NCBI GenBank assembly: GCA_946545475.1
Contig: CAMNNO010000006.1
Location: forward strand, 1 to 39,608
Reading direction: 5' to 3'
From: an uncultured Blautia sp.
GTDB lineage: Bacteria > Bacillota > Clostridia > Lachnospirales > Lachnospiraceae
DNA: 39,608 bases
The translations under genes and the position numbers were made by a program. Below are positions 16,077 through 23,243 of the stretch, piece after piece. The notes beneath the pieces were generated by a model that made no database searches, had not been told where the DNA came from, and worked only from the letters and a program-made list of their open reading frames with translations. Position 1 is the first letter of the stretch. Each line of letters starts with the position of its first letter.

Positions 16077-16874
16077 TTAGATAGATTCGATAACCTTCCT
16101 CGGGCAAGCCTCTTTGCAAGCTCCGCAGTTGGTGCACTTGGCAGGATCGATGTGGGCGATGAAATCCTCCACATGGATGGCGTCGTGCTCGCAGGTCTTC
16201 TCGCACTTCTTGCAGCCGATGCAGCCAATCTCGCAGGCGTTCATGACATCCTTGCCTTTATCCTTGGAGGCGCAGCCGACCATGATGTGCTGGTCATAGG
16301 GGATCAGCTCGATCAGGTGGCGCGGGCACTTGGCGACGCACTTGCCGCAGGCCTTGCAGGCTTCGCGGTCGACAACGGCAACGCCGTCCACGATGTGGAT
16401 GGCATCAAAGGGACAGACCTTCACGCAGCTGCCGTTGCCCAGGCAGCCGAAAGCGCAGGTCTTGGCGCCGGAGCCGGGGATCATGGAGACCATCTCGCAG
16501 TCCTCAACGCCGGTATAGTTAAACTTGCTCTTGGCCTTATCGCAGGTACCGGTACATTTGACATAGGCGGTCATGCGGACGGTCTCGCCCACTTCCTGGC
16601 CCATGATGCCGGCAATGATCTTGCCGACCGGCTCGCCGCCGACGGGGCAGCCGTTTACCGGAGCTTCGCCCTTGGCAATGGCGGCGGCAAGGCCGTCACA
16701 GCCGGGGAAACCGCAGCCGCCGCAGTTGTTGCCCGGAAGGGCAGCGCGGACGGCAACTTCACGCTCATCGACCTCTACGGCAAACTTGTTGCCGGCAAAA
16801 CCAAGGAAGACGCCGATGAAAAGACCTACAGCGGCAACCAGGATGGTCGCCACGATAATTCCAACAATAAACAT
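16077..16874 (-). CDS. rnfB: Rnf complex subunit RnfB (polyferredoxin)
   Basis: The 265-residue subunit takes electrons from reduced ferredoxin and passes them into the membrane-bound Rnf complex. A membrane anchor spans about residues 3-26. The 4Fe-4S domain has C51, C54, C59 and C76 (NNCGGCGFPGC). Further clusters follow: CAFGCLGNGSCVKVCP, CKACGKCVAKCP, CEIGCIGCKKCEKTC and CTNCGACKEACP. The start ATG has AAGGGGGG upstream. It is the last gene of rnfCDGEAB. Its 3' end has a tandem remnant (16034-16074) and a REP-like hairpin follows. Confidence 0.97.
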   Translation of the reverse strand: MFIVGIIVATILVAAVGLFIGVFLGFAGNKFAVEVDEREVAVRAALPGNNCGGCGFPGCDGLAAAIAKGEAPVNGCPVGGEPVGKIIAGIMGQEVGETVRMTAYVKCTGTCDKAKSKFNYTGVEDCEMVSMIPGSGAKTCAFGCLGNGSCVKVCPFDAIHIVDGVAVVDREACKACGKCVAKCPRHLIELIPYDQHIMVGCASKDKGKDVMNACEIGCIGCKKCEKTCEHDAIHVEDFIAHIDPAKCTNCGACKEACPRKVIESI

Positions 16875-16886
16875 CGCGTACCCCCC

Positions 16887-17462
16887 TTAGATAATTCCCG
16901 AAAATCCGAAGAAAGCAATAGCCATAAGACCCGAAGTGATAAGAACGATCGGGAAGCCCTGGAAAGCCTTCGGAATATCGTTAAACTCGATCTTTTCGCG
17001 GATGCCGGCCATCAGCACGATGGCGATGGTAAAGCCGATAGCCGTAGCCAGGCCATTGACAGTACCCTGAAGGACATTGTATTCCTTCTGGACATTAAGC
17101 ACAGCCACACCGAGAACTGCGCAGTTGGTGGTGATCAGGGGAAGATAAACGCCCAGGGCCCGGTACAGGGAGGGGACGGATTTCTTCAGGAACATCTCCA
17201 CGAACTGAACCAGCGCGGCGATGATCAGAATGAAAACGATGGTCTGCAGGTAAGTGACATTCAGCGGCACCAGGATGAAGTTATAAATGAGGCTGGTGAC
17301 GAAGGACGCCAGCGTGATAACGAAGATAACGGCGCCGCCCATGCCGCCGGCGGTCTTGATATTCTTGGAAACCCCGAGGAAGGGGCACAGGCCCAGGAAC
17401 TGGCTAAGAACAACATTGTTCACCAGCGCGGAGCCGATGATGATGATCAGGAGTTCTTTCAT
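16887..17462 (-). CDS. rnfA: Rnf complex subunit RnfA
   Basis: The 191-residue membrane protein has about six transmembrane helices and belongs to the NqrE/RnfA family, with the LVNNVVLSQFLGLCPFLGV signature near the N terminus and ITTNCAVLG in the middle. Together with RnfE it forms the inverted membrane pair that carries a shared intramembrane iron-sulfur centre. The ATG overlaps the rnfE stop by 4 nt, so translation is coupled. Confidence 0.97.
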   Translation of the reverse strand: MKELLIIIIGSALVNNVVLSQFLGLCPFLGVSKNIKTAGGMGGAVIFVITLASFVTSLIYNFILVPLNVTYLQTIVFILIIAALVQFVEMFLKKSVPSLYRALGVYLPLITTNCAVLGVAVLNVQKEYNVLQGTVNGLATAIGFTIAIVLMAGIREKIEFNDIPKAFQGFPIVLITSGLMAIAFFGFSGII

Positions 17463-18169
17463 TTATCTGTTCCCTCCTTCTTGTCTTCACAGGGTGACTG
17501 GCAGGACCCGCACTGGCCGTTGCAGCCCTTGCTGGGGTCGATGCCGCGCTTGGCCGCGCCGATGCGGAGCTTGTTCTGGATAGCGGAAAGGAAAGCCAGG
17601 ACAAAGAATGCGCCGGGAGCCAGGACAAAGATGGTGATGGGCTCATAGCCGAACTTGCCGCTCTCAGCCAGGGGAAGGATCTGAGCGCCGAAGATCTTGC
17701 CGGAGCCGATAAGCTCACGCACCATACCGATGATGGTGATACTGCAGGTAAAGCCAAGGCCCATGCCGATGCCGTCGAAGAGAGAGGGGATCGGCTCGTT
17801 TTTGGAGGCATAGGCTTCTGCGCGGCCAAGGATGATGCAGTTAACAACGATCAGCGGGATATAGATACCCAGTGATTTATTAAGGGTAGGCAGGAAGGCC
17901 TGGAGGATCATCTGGACCATGGTCACGAAAGAGGCCACGACAACGATGAAGGCTGGCATACGCACCCGGTCGGGGATAAAGTTCCGAAGGAGCGAGATAA
18001 ACAGGTTGGAACACGCAAGGACCACCGTGGTGGTCAGGCCCATGCCGATACCGTTGATGGCGGAAGTCGTGATGGCAAGGGTGGGGCACATGCCCAGCAT
18101 AAGCACAAAGGTGGGGTTTTCCACCCAAAGGCCGTTAAGAAGTCTTTCTTTTGGGGTATTCGGTGTCAT
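17459..18169 (-). CDS. rnfE: Rnf complex subunit RnfE
   Basis: The 236-residue membrane protein of the NqrD/RnfE family has LLNGLWVENPTFVLMLGMCP at its start and VNCIILGRAEAYA in the middle, the counterpart of the RnfA motif. A soluble C-terminal tail of about 28 residues carries four cysteines spaced C-x3-C-x2-C-x3-C. The ATG begins immediately after the rnfG stop (TAAATG), and GGAGAGG lies inside the rnfG end. Confidence 0.97.
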   Translation of the reverse strand: MTPNTPKERLLNGLWVENPTFVLMLGMCPTLAITTSAINGIGMGLTTTVVLACSNLFISLLRNFIPDRVRMPAFIVVVASFVTMVQMILQAFLPTLNKSLGIYIPLIVVNCIILGRAEAYASKNEPIPSLFDGIGMGLGFTCSITIIGMVRELIGSGKIFGAQILPLAESGKFGYEPITIFVLAPGAFFVLAFLSAIQNKLRIGAAKRGIDPSKGCNGQCGSCQSPCEDKKEGTDK

Positions 18170-18793
18170 TTAAGCCTCTCCTCCCTTCTCCATTTCATAG
18201 CGGAAAGCGGCAAGGCCGGCGTTGATGCCATTGGTCATGGCATTGGTGGTGATGGTAGCGCCGCTGAGGGCATCGATCTCGTTGTCAGCCGTCGCGCCGG
18301 ACTTGGTATAGACCAGCTTTTCGGCATTCTTGCCGACAAGCTGCCCTTTAAATTCATCGGTGTCCGCTCTCATGCCGAGGCCGGCGGTCTCGGATATGGA
18401 CAGGATGGAGATGCCGTTAAGGGTTCCGTCCGCCTGCACGCCCATGGCGAACTGGATATCGCCGCCGTAGCCTTCCTTGGTGGTGACGGTCATGGCGTAG
18501 CCGATAGTGTTGCCGGCATCATCGAGGGCCGTCATCACTTCGTTGACATCCTGAAGCCTTAAGCCTGCGTTGTCCAGGGCGGCTTCCAGGTCGGCGTCGG
18601 TTCCTTCAAAGACCTGCTCAAAGCTTGCGGCATTTTCAAAAACGGCCTGATAAGCCTCCTGCTTTGCCTTGGCTTCCTGGAAGGCGATGGGGCCTTCCGT
18701 AACCGCGTGGACAACGCCAAGGGCAAGGCCGGCCACCAGGGTGATCAGGGTGATGGCTTTTGTGTCGTGGATAATCGTATTCATCTGGCTCAT
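18170..18793 (-). CDS. rnfG: Rnf complex subunit RnfG (covalent FMN)
   Basis: The 207-residue protein has one N-terminal membrane helix (about residues 12-32) and an extracytoplasmic FMN-binding domain. DALSGATITTNAM (about 174-186) contains the SGAT flavinylation motif; Thr180 is the expected FMN-carrying residue. The flavinylating enzyme ApbE is not in the window. The ATG overlaps the rnfD stop by 4 nt; a second ATG three codons later is possible. Confidence 0.97.
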   Translation of the reverse strand: MSQMNTIIHDTKAITLITLVAGLALGVVHAVTEGPIAFQEAKAKQEAYQAVFENAASFEQVFEGTDADLEAALDNAGLRLQDVNEVMTALDDAGNTIGYAMTVTTKEGYGGDIQFAMGVQADGTLNGISILSISETAGLGMRADTDEFKGQLVGKNAEKLVYTKSGATADNEIDALSGATITTNAMTNGINAGLAAFRYEMEKGGEA

Positions 18794-19773
18794 GCTTTCT
18801 TTCTGCCTCCTTTCCCAAAGGCCCTGGGAACGGTGAACCGCTCAATGACCGGTACCAGCAGGTTGCAAATGATGATGGCATAGGAAACGCCCTCGGCACT
18901 GCCGCCGAACAGACGGAAGATGGCTGTCAGAACGCCGAGGCAGATGCCGAAAACGATCTGGCCCATCGGCGTTATGGGGCTGGTGACATAGTCTGTCGCC
19001 ATGAAGAAGGCGCCAAGCATCAGGCCGCCGCCGAAGAGCTGGCTGAACAGGTAGCCGGCGGAAAATCCCATGCCAGAAGCGCTCATGTAGATCAGGATGA
19101 AGATCGTAAAGCTTCCGATGTAGGCGGTGGGGATCCTCCAGGTGATGATCTTGAAGAAGAAGAGGAGGGCGGCGCCAAGGATGATGGCCAGGGCGGAGGT
19201 TTCGCCGATGGTACCCTGGATATCGCCCAGGAACATATGAAGGACGGAGACCGACTTATCCGTGTAGCCGTTGGCCTTGAGGGCAGCCAGCGGGGTAGCG
19301 CCGGAGACGGTATCCACAACGCCCTTGAAGGCCTTGTTGGCCGTGAAGGTCGTCATCTTGCCGGCAAAGGAGATGATGAGGAAGCAGCGGGCCGCGAGCG
19401 CCGGGTTCATAAAGTTCTGTCCCAGGCCGCCGTAGAGCTGCTTGACTACCAGGATAGCAAAAATGGAGCCCAGCACCGGCATCCACCAGGGAATGGAAAC
19501 CGGCATATTGAGGGCGATGAGAAGGCCCGTGACAAAGGCGCTGAAATCCCAGGCGGTCTGCGGCTTCTTCATGAAGAAGTTATACAGCCACTCGCAAAGG
19601 ACGGCAGAACCCGTGGTGAGGACCACGATCAGCAGGGCCTTTAAGCCGAAATTCCAGATCCCGAACAGGGTCGTCGGAAGAAGGGCGATGGCGACCAGCT
19701 GCATGATGCGCTGTGTGGTCATACTGTCCCTGTCATGGGGATTTGATGAAACATTATACATTGTTATTTCCAT
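18790..19773 (-). CDS. rnfD: Rnf complex subunit RnfD (covalent FMN)
   Basis: The 327-residue polytopic protein of the NqrB/RnfD family carries VDTVSGATPLAAL, with Thr160 in the SGAT motif as the likely covalent FMN site. FMNPALAARCFL and MATDYVTSPITPMG are conserved family segments. The start ATG at 19773 has GGAGG 8 nt upstream. It lies 15 bp downstream of rnfC. Confidence 0.97.
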   Translation of the reverse strand: MEITMYNVSSNPHDRDSMTTQRIMQLVAIALLPTTLFGIWNFGLKALLIVVLTTGSAVLCEWLYNFFMKKPQTAWDFSAFVTGLLIALNMPVSIPWWMPVLGSIFAILVVKQLYGGLGQNFMNPALAARCFLIISFAGKMTTFTANKAFKGVVDTVSGATPLAALKANGYTDKSVSVLHMFLGDIQGTIGETSALAIILGAALLFFFKIITWRIPTAYIGSFTIFILIYMSASGMGFSAGYLFSQLFGGGLMLGAFFMATDYVTSPITPMGQIVFGICLGVLTAIFRLFGGSAEGVSYAIIICNLLVPVIERFTVPRAFGKGGRKKA

Positions 19774-19788
19774 GTGATTCCCCTCCCG

Positions 19789-21105
19789 TTACTTTTTCTT
19801 GCGGCTTGCCAGGACAAGCCGGCGCATGGACTTGATGCTCTGCGTCAGATGGCGCTTGGCCGGGCAGATATAGCTGCAGCACCCGCACTCACAGCACTCC
19901 ACGCCGTTCAGCTTATCAAAAGCTTCAAGGTCGCCCCTGTCGGCCAGGGTAGCCAGACGGGCCGGAAGGATATGGGACGGACATACGGAAACGCATCGTC
20001 CGCAGTTGATGCAGGCGGTGGGCACGGCCTTTGCGACCGGATCTTCCAGAAGGCACAGGATGGAGGACGTCGTCTTGGTAGCCGGGACATCAAAGTTAAA
20101 CATGGGGAAGCCCATCATGGGACCACCGGCGACAACCTTCTCGGCACCTTCCTTGAGGCCGCCGGCAGCTTCGATAAGTTCCGAAAGCGGGGTACCGGTC
20201 ATGACTTCAAAGTTCTGGGGATTATTAATGCCGTCGCCGCTGACCGTGATCAGCTTGGTCATAGCCGGCTTTCCGTTGATGACGGCATCATAGATGGCAT
20301 GGACGGTATCCACGTTGTCCACCACGCAGCCCACATCCGCCGGGAGCATGGAGGAGTTGATCTCACGCCCGGTAACGGCATAGATGATGTTGCGCTCACC
20401 ACCCTGGGGATACTTGGTCAGGAGTGTGGCCACGCTCATGCGGGGCTCATTTTTCACCGCTTCCTCGAGGGCTGCGATACACTCGGGCTTATTGTTTTCC
20501 ACGCAGAAAACGCCCTTGGCATTGTCGAAAAGGCTGAGCATAATGCGAAGGCCTTCGACCAGCTCTTTGGTGTTGTCCAGCATGCGGCGGTAGTCAGATG
20601 TTAAGTAGGGCTCGCATTCGGCGCCGTTGACCAGAAGGTATTCGATCTTGGACGGATCCTTCGGGGCAAGCTTGACATGGGTGGGGAAGCCCGCGCCGCC
20701 CATACCGACAACGCCGCCTTCCTTGATGCGGTTCAGGACTTCTTCCCGGGAAAGATTGGAAAGCTTGGCCTTCTGGTACTTAACTTCTTCGTACTGGCCG
20801 TCATTCTCAATGACAATGGAATTGACCATGCCACCGGTGGGGACAAGGTGCGGTTCGATGGCTTTGACGGTACCGGAAACAGACGAGAAGACGTGGGCCG
20901 ATACGAAGCCGCCAGCTTCAGCGATCTTCTGGCCCCGGAGCACCCGGTCGCCTTTAGCCACGATTGGGTTGGCCGGAGCGCCGATGTGCTGAGATACGGG
21001 ATAAACCATAAGCCCTTTGGGCATATACTTTGTCACTGGTTTATCCTTGGTCAGCTCTTTCCCCTCAAAAGGATGTACGCCGCCCCTGAAGGTCAGTAAA
21101 CTCAT
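19789..21105 (-). CDS. rnfC: Rnf complex subunit RnfC (NAD-binding)
   Basis: The 438-residue peripheral subunit is the NAD+/NADH site of Rnf. It shows the FMN/NAD-binding GVVGMGGAGFPTHVKL and two ferredoxin-type clusters, CINCGRCVSVCP and CCECGCCSYICP. The frame stays open upstream, but ATG at 21105 has GGAGGG about 9 nt before it and gives the canonical MSLLTFRGGVHP start. As first gene of rnfCDGEAB it follows the standard order in Clostridia and acetogens. Confidence 0.97.
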   Translation of the reverse strand: MSLLTFRGGVHPFEGKELTKDKPVTKYMPKGLMVYPVSQHIGAPANPIVAKGDRVLRGQKIAEAGGFVSAHVFSSVSGTVKAIEPHLVPTGGMVNSIVIENDGQYEEVKYQKAKLSNLSREEVLNRIKEGGVVGMGGAGFPTHVKLAPKDPSKIEYLLVNGAECEPYLTSDYRRMLDNTKELVEGLRIMLSLFDNAKGVFCVENNKPECIAALEEAVKNEPRMSVATLLTKYPQGGERNIIYAVTGREINSSMLPADVGCVVDNVDTVHAIYDAVINGKPAMTKLITVSGDGINNPQNFEVMTGTPLSELIEAAGGLKEGAEKVVAGGPMMGFPMFNFDVPATKTTSSILCLLEDPVAKAVPTACINCGRCVSVCPSHILPARLATLADRGDLEAFDKLNGVECCECGCCSYICPAKRHLTQSIKSMRRLVLASRKKK

Positions 21106-21243
21106 GAAAAGATCCCTCCTTTTTATAATTGGGAGCTGCATGAAAAAAATCCCACAAAGAATGCGGCAGGGTATGTGTGGCCGCAGTCTTCGCAGGAAGG
21201 TGCATGGGAATAGATTTGCACACAGACCTGCAACTATATGAGC

Positions 21244-21272
21244 ATTATACAATAAACGTCAAAAGTTTTCAC
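21244..21272 (-). promoter_or_regulatory. Probable promoter of the rnf operon
   Basis: On the minus strand, GTGAAA (21272-21267) and a perfect TATAAT (21249-21244) are 17 bp apart. The start codon of rnfC is about 140 bp further on. The -35 is only a partial match. The 334-bp gap to the divergent yprB-like gene holds this promoter, the opposite one and AT-rich DNA. Confidence 0.5.
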
Positions 21273-21294
21273 TATTAAATTTCGAAAAAAAACC

Positions 21295-21322
21295 TTGTTT
21301 TTTGGTTATTTTCAAGTACAAT
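21295..21322 (+). promoter_or_regulatory. Possible promoter of the YprB-like gene
   Basis: TTGTTT (21295-21300) and TACAAT (21317-21322) are separated by 16 bp. The leader of about 110 nt contains a small GCGGC/GCCGC hairpin before AAGGAG. Confidence 0.45.
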
Positions 21323-21439
21323 AGCCAGATAGAAGAAAAATAGATTGTTAAAAATTTATTGTTATTTTTTTGATAATTTCAGCAGGCGGCTCTATGCCGC
21401 GCAATCCGGATATTTCTGGTATAGATAAGGAGAATTTTT

Positions 21440-22468
21440 ATGGTCATGGATCACCACATTCTGCCATCCGGGGACAATGCCTTGCTCTTATCACTGGCCG
21501 GCGAGGCTTTGGGGCAGAGGGAGGCTCTTAGTTCTCTCTTTTTATATGATATCGAGACGACCTCGCTTTCGGCCGAGAAGGGGAGCATCTATCTGATCGG
21601 GGGGATATATCTCACGGAAGGGAACAGTGAATTTTTTCAGTGGTATGCTGATGAGCCGGAGGAGGAGCGGCTCATCCTCTCCTCTTTTTCTGAATCGCCC
21701 CTCGGGCGCTCTTCGGTTTCCGTCACCTATAACGGGGATGCCTTTGACCGTCCCTTTATCTGCAAAAGAGCCGCATTCCAGGATCTGCCGGAACCGCCTT
21801 TTCCGGATAGGTCGCTGGATCTTTATAAAAAGCTTGCCTGCCTTAAGAAGCCGCTGGCGCTTCAAAGCATGAAGCAGCCCGCCATGGAAGGGCTGCTTTC
21901 CGGGGCAGAGCCCAGGGAATATCCGGATGGGGGAGAGTGTCTCAGGGTGTACCGGCAGCGGCATATGAGAAGCGATGCGGCGGATATCCTGATGGGGCAT
22001 AACCGGGAAGATCTTATGGGATTGAAAAAGATCATGAGCCTTCTCTCCTGCCTGCCGCTCTTTACCGGGAGTTTTTCCGTTACCGAAAGCCGGGAAGTCG
22101 CATCGGAAGGTGGGAAATGTCTTGTGGTGACGGCTTCGCTTCCCCATCCTTTGCCGATTCCTGTTGTCATTGAAAGTGGGGGGTGCCGCCTGGAGGCCAG
22201 GGAGAGGGAGATGCGGTTTTCTGTATGCGGTAAAAATGGAAAATATCGCCAGTATTACCGGGATTATAAGAATTATGATTATATTCCTTCGGAGGATATG
22301 GCTATGCCTAAGAGGCTTAGTGCGTTTCTTGACCGGTCGCTGCGCAAAAGTGCCAGGGCGGAAAATTGTTATACTTATTTTTCCTGTACGGAGGAGTTTT
22401 TGCATTCTCGGGAAAGGCAGCAGAGGTTTCTGGAAGAATATCTGCATATTTTTTTGAACTTGAGGTAG
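21440..22468 (+). CDS. YprB-like RNase H-fold exonuclease domain protein
   Basis: The 342-residue protein has an RNase H-like (DEDD-type) fold of the YprB family. Visible acidic residues are D37 and E39 in YDIETTSLS, the YNGDAFD segment around residues 97-103, and HNREDLMGL (H187, D191). The C-terminal part beyond about 205 shows no recognised domain. The substrate is unknown; family members are presumed nucleases. AGGAG lies 7 nt before the ATG; an ATG at codon 3 is an alternative. It is divergent from the rnf operon. Confidence 0.85.
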   Translation: MVMDHHILPSGDNALLLSLAGEALGQREALSSLFLYDIETTSLSAEKGSIYLIGGIYLTEGNSEFFQWYADEPEEERLILSSFSESPLGRSSVSVTYNGDAFDRPFICKRAAFQDLPEPPFPDRSLDLYKKLACLKKPLALQSMKQPAMEGLLSGAEPREYPDGGECLRVYRQRHMRSDAADILMGHNREDLMGLKKIMSLLSCLPLFTGSFSVTESREVASEGGKCLVVTASLPHPLPIPVVIESGGCRLEAREREMRFSVCGKNGKYRQYYRDYKNYDYIPSEDMAMPKRLSAFLDRSLRKSARAENCYTYFSCTEEFLHSRERQQRFLEEYLHIFLNLR

Positions 22469-22477
22469 ATATATCTC

Positions 22478-22608
22478 TTACCTGGCGGTAGGCTTCTGGG
22501 GCGGTTGTCTCTTTGGGACTGAATCATTTTTCTTTTACCTGGCGGTAGGCTTCTGGGGCGGTATGTCTCTTTGGGACTAAACCATTTTTCTCTTACCTAC
22601 CGGTAGGT
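22478..22608. repeat. Tandem 57/58-bp repeats headed by ACCT-CGG-AGG motifs
   Basis: Units begin at 22478, 22535 and 22593. The first two share TTACCTGGCGGTAGG, CTTCTGGGGCGGT and TGTCTCTTTGGGACT. The third keeps only the head, in the perfect palindromic form ACCTACCGGTAGGT. Confidence 0.85.
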
Positions 22609-22610
22609 GC

Positions 22611-22662
22611 CAGGGGAGGGGGGGGCCGCTCAGAGTTGCGAAGCCCGCGTCCCCCTCCCCTG
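22611..22662. other. G-rich hairpin
   Basis: CAGGGGAGGGGG (22611-22622) pairs perfectly with CCCCCTCCCCTG (22651-22662) around a 28-nt loop. A second CCCCT/AGGGG hairpin follows at about 22664-22681. Confidence 0.6.
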
Positions 22663-22739
22663 CACCCCTCCCCCCAGGGGCACGCCAATTGGTTGTGAGG
22701 GTAAGGAACTTGATCGCTTGGCCGCAAGCTTCTTGTTAT

Positions 22740-22778
22740 CGGGAAGAAATGGAAGCGTCCCCTTTTCTTCCCTTTTTT
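22740..22778 (+). terminator. Terminator-like hairpin, short derivative of the REP-like family
   Basis: GGGAAGAAA pairs with TTTCTTCCC and is followed by TTTTTT, giving a + strand terminator downstream of the yprB-like gene. The outer sequence GGGAAGAAATGG and inner GTCCCC match the ends of the elements at 15957 and 26216, as if the middle had been deleted. Confidence 0.5.
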
Positions 22779-22823
22779 CCGGTACTCGGTAGATTACCGC
22801 ATACCCTTCGGCGGCGTTAAACA

Positions 22824-22997
22824 GGACGGCATCGGGTATGGCGTGGCCAGGGGGGCTTTAGGGCGGTTTTAGCGAAGACGAGATCCAGTCCCTACGGAGA
22901 CTTAGCCGCGAAGGCTTTCCTGAGCGGCTTAGTCGTAGTTGGGACTTAGCTCGGCTGAGCGGGCCCTTGTCCCCCCTGACACGCCATACCCGATGCC
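22824..22997. ncRNA. 174-nt nested inverted repeat, candidate structured RNA
   Basis: A perfect 17-bp outer stem (22828-22844 with 22981-22997, GGCATCGGGTATGGCGT) is followed by an 8-bp CAGGGGGG/CCCCCCTG stem (22848-22855 with 22971-22978). Inside come GGGC/GCCC, CGAG/CTCG, GTCCC/GGGAC and ACTTAGCCGC/GCGGCTTAGT (one mismatch), closing on a 14-nt loop at 22910-22923. The strand cannot be told. The upstream CATACCC at about 22801 could compete with the outer stem. It may be a structured RNA or a miniature inverted-repeat element. Confidence 0.4.
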
Positions 22998-22998
22998 G

Positions 22999-23130
22999 GC
23001 CGTCCGGAGGGGCACAAAGCCTATACCCCCTGTTTGCCGTCCGGAAAGGCACAAAGCCTATACCCCCTGTTTGCCGTCCGGAGAGACACAAAGTCTATAC
23101 TGTCTGTTACCATTCCGGAGAGACACAACT
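22999..23130. repeat. 37-bp tandem repeats (about 3.5 copies)
   Basis: Units start at 22999, 23036, 23073 and, degenerate, 23110, each with CCGTCCGGA, then CACAAAGCCTATACCCC and CTGTTT in the better copies. Units are head to tail without spacers. The period is not a multiple of three. Confidence 0.85.
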
Positions 23131-23143
23131 TCCGGCTTGCATC

Positions 23144-23179
23144 AAAAAAGAAGCCTCTCGATTGTGAAAGGCTTCTTTT
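23144..23179 (-). terminator. Rho-independent terminator of rpsA
   Basis: AAGAAGCCT and AGGCTTCTT form a 9-bp stem. On the minus strand TTTTTT follows (23149-23144), about 65 nt after the rpsA stop. A shorter T-rich stretch on the + strand may allow some bidirectional activity. Confidence 0.85.
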
Positions 23180-23243
23180 CTTATGATGTGCTATATTTTA
23201 CAAATGTAATGACACCTGTATTTTGCCGGGCAATGTCCGGAGA

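Larger units (their letters stand above)
22469..23243. other. 775-bp gene-free convergent region packed with repeats
   Basis: Between the convergent yprB-like gene and rpsA there is no credible gene. In order it holds tandem 57/58-bp units (22478-22608), a G-rich hairpin (22611-22662), a terminator-like relative of the REP element (22740-22778), a 174-nt inverted repeat (22824-22997), 37-bp tandem repeats (22999-23130) and the rpsA terminator. Confidence 0.7.

Noticed and set aside
16041-17648. Long + strand open frame opposite rnfB, rnfA and rnfE (about 535 codons).
   Set aside because: It spans three recognised genes on the other strand and has no ribosome binding site or family similarity.
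22607-22792. Short + strand open frame in the G-rich hairpin region.
   Set aside because: It is low complexity, lacks a ribosome binding site and is explained by the repeats.
22999-23130. CRISPR array suggested by the regular 37-bp spacing.
   Set aside because: Units are adjacent with no unique spacers, and no cas gene is present.
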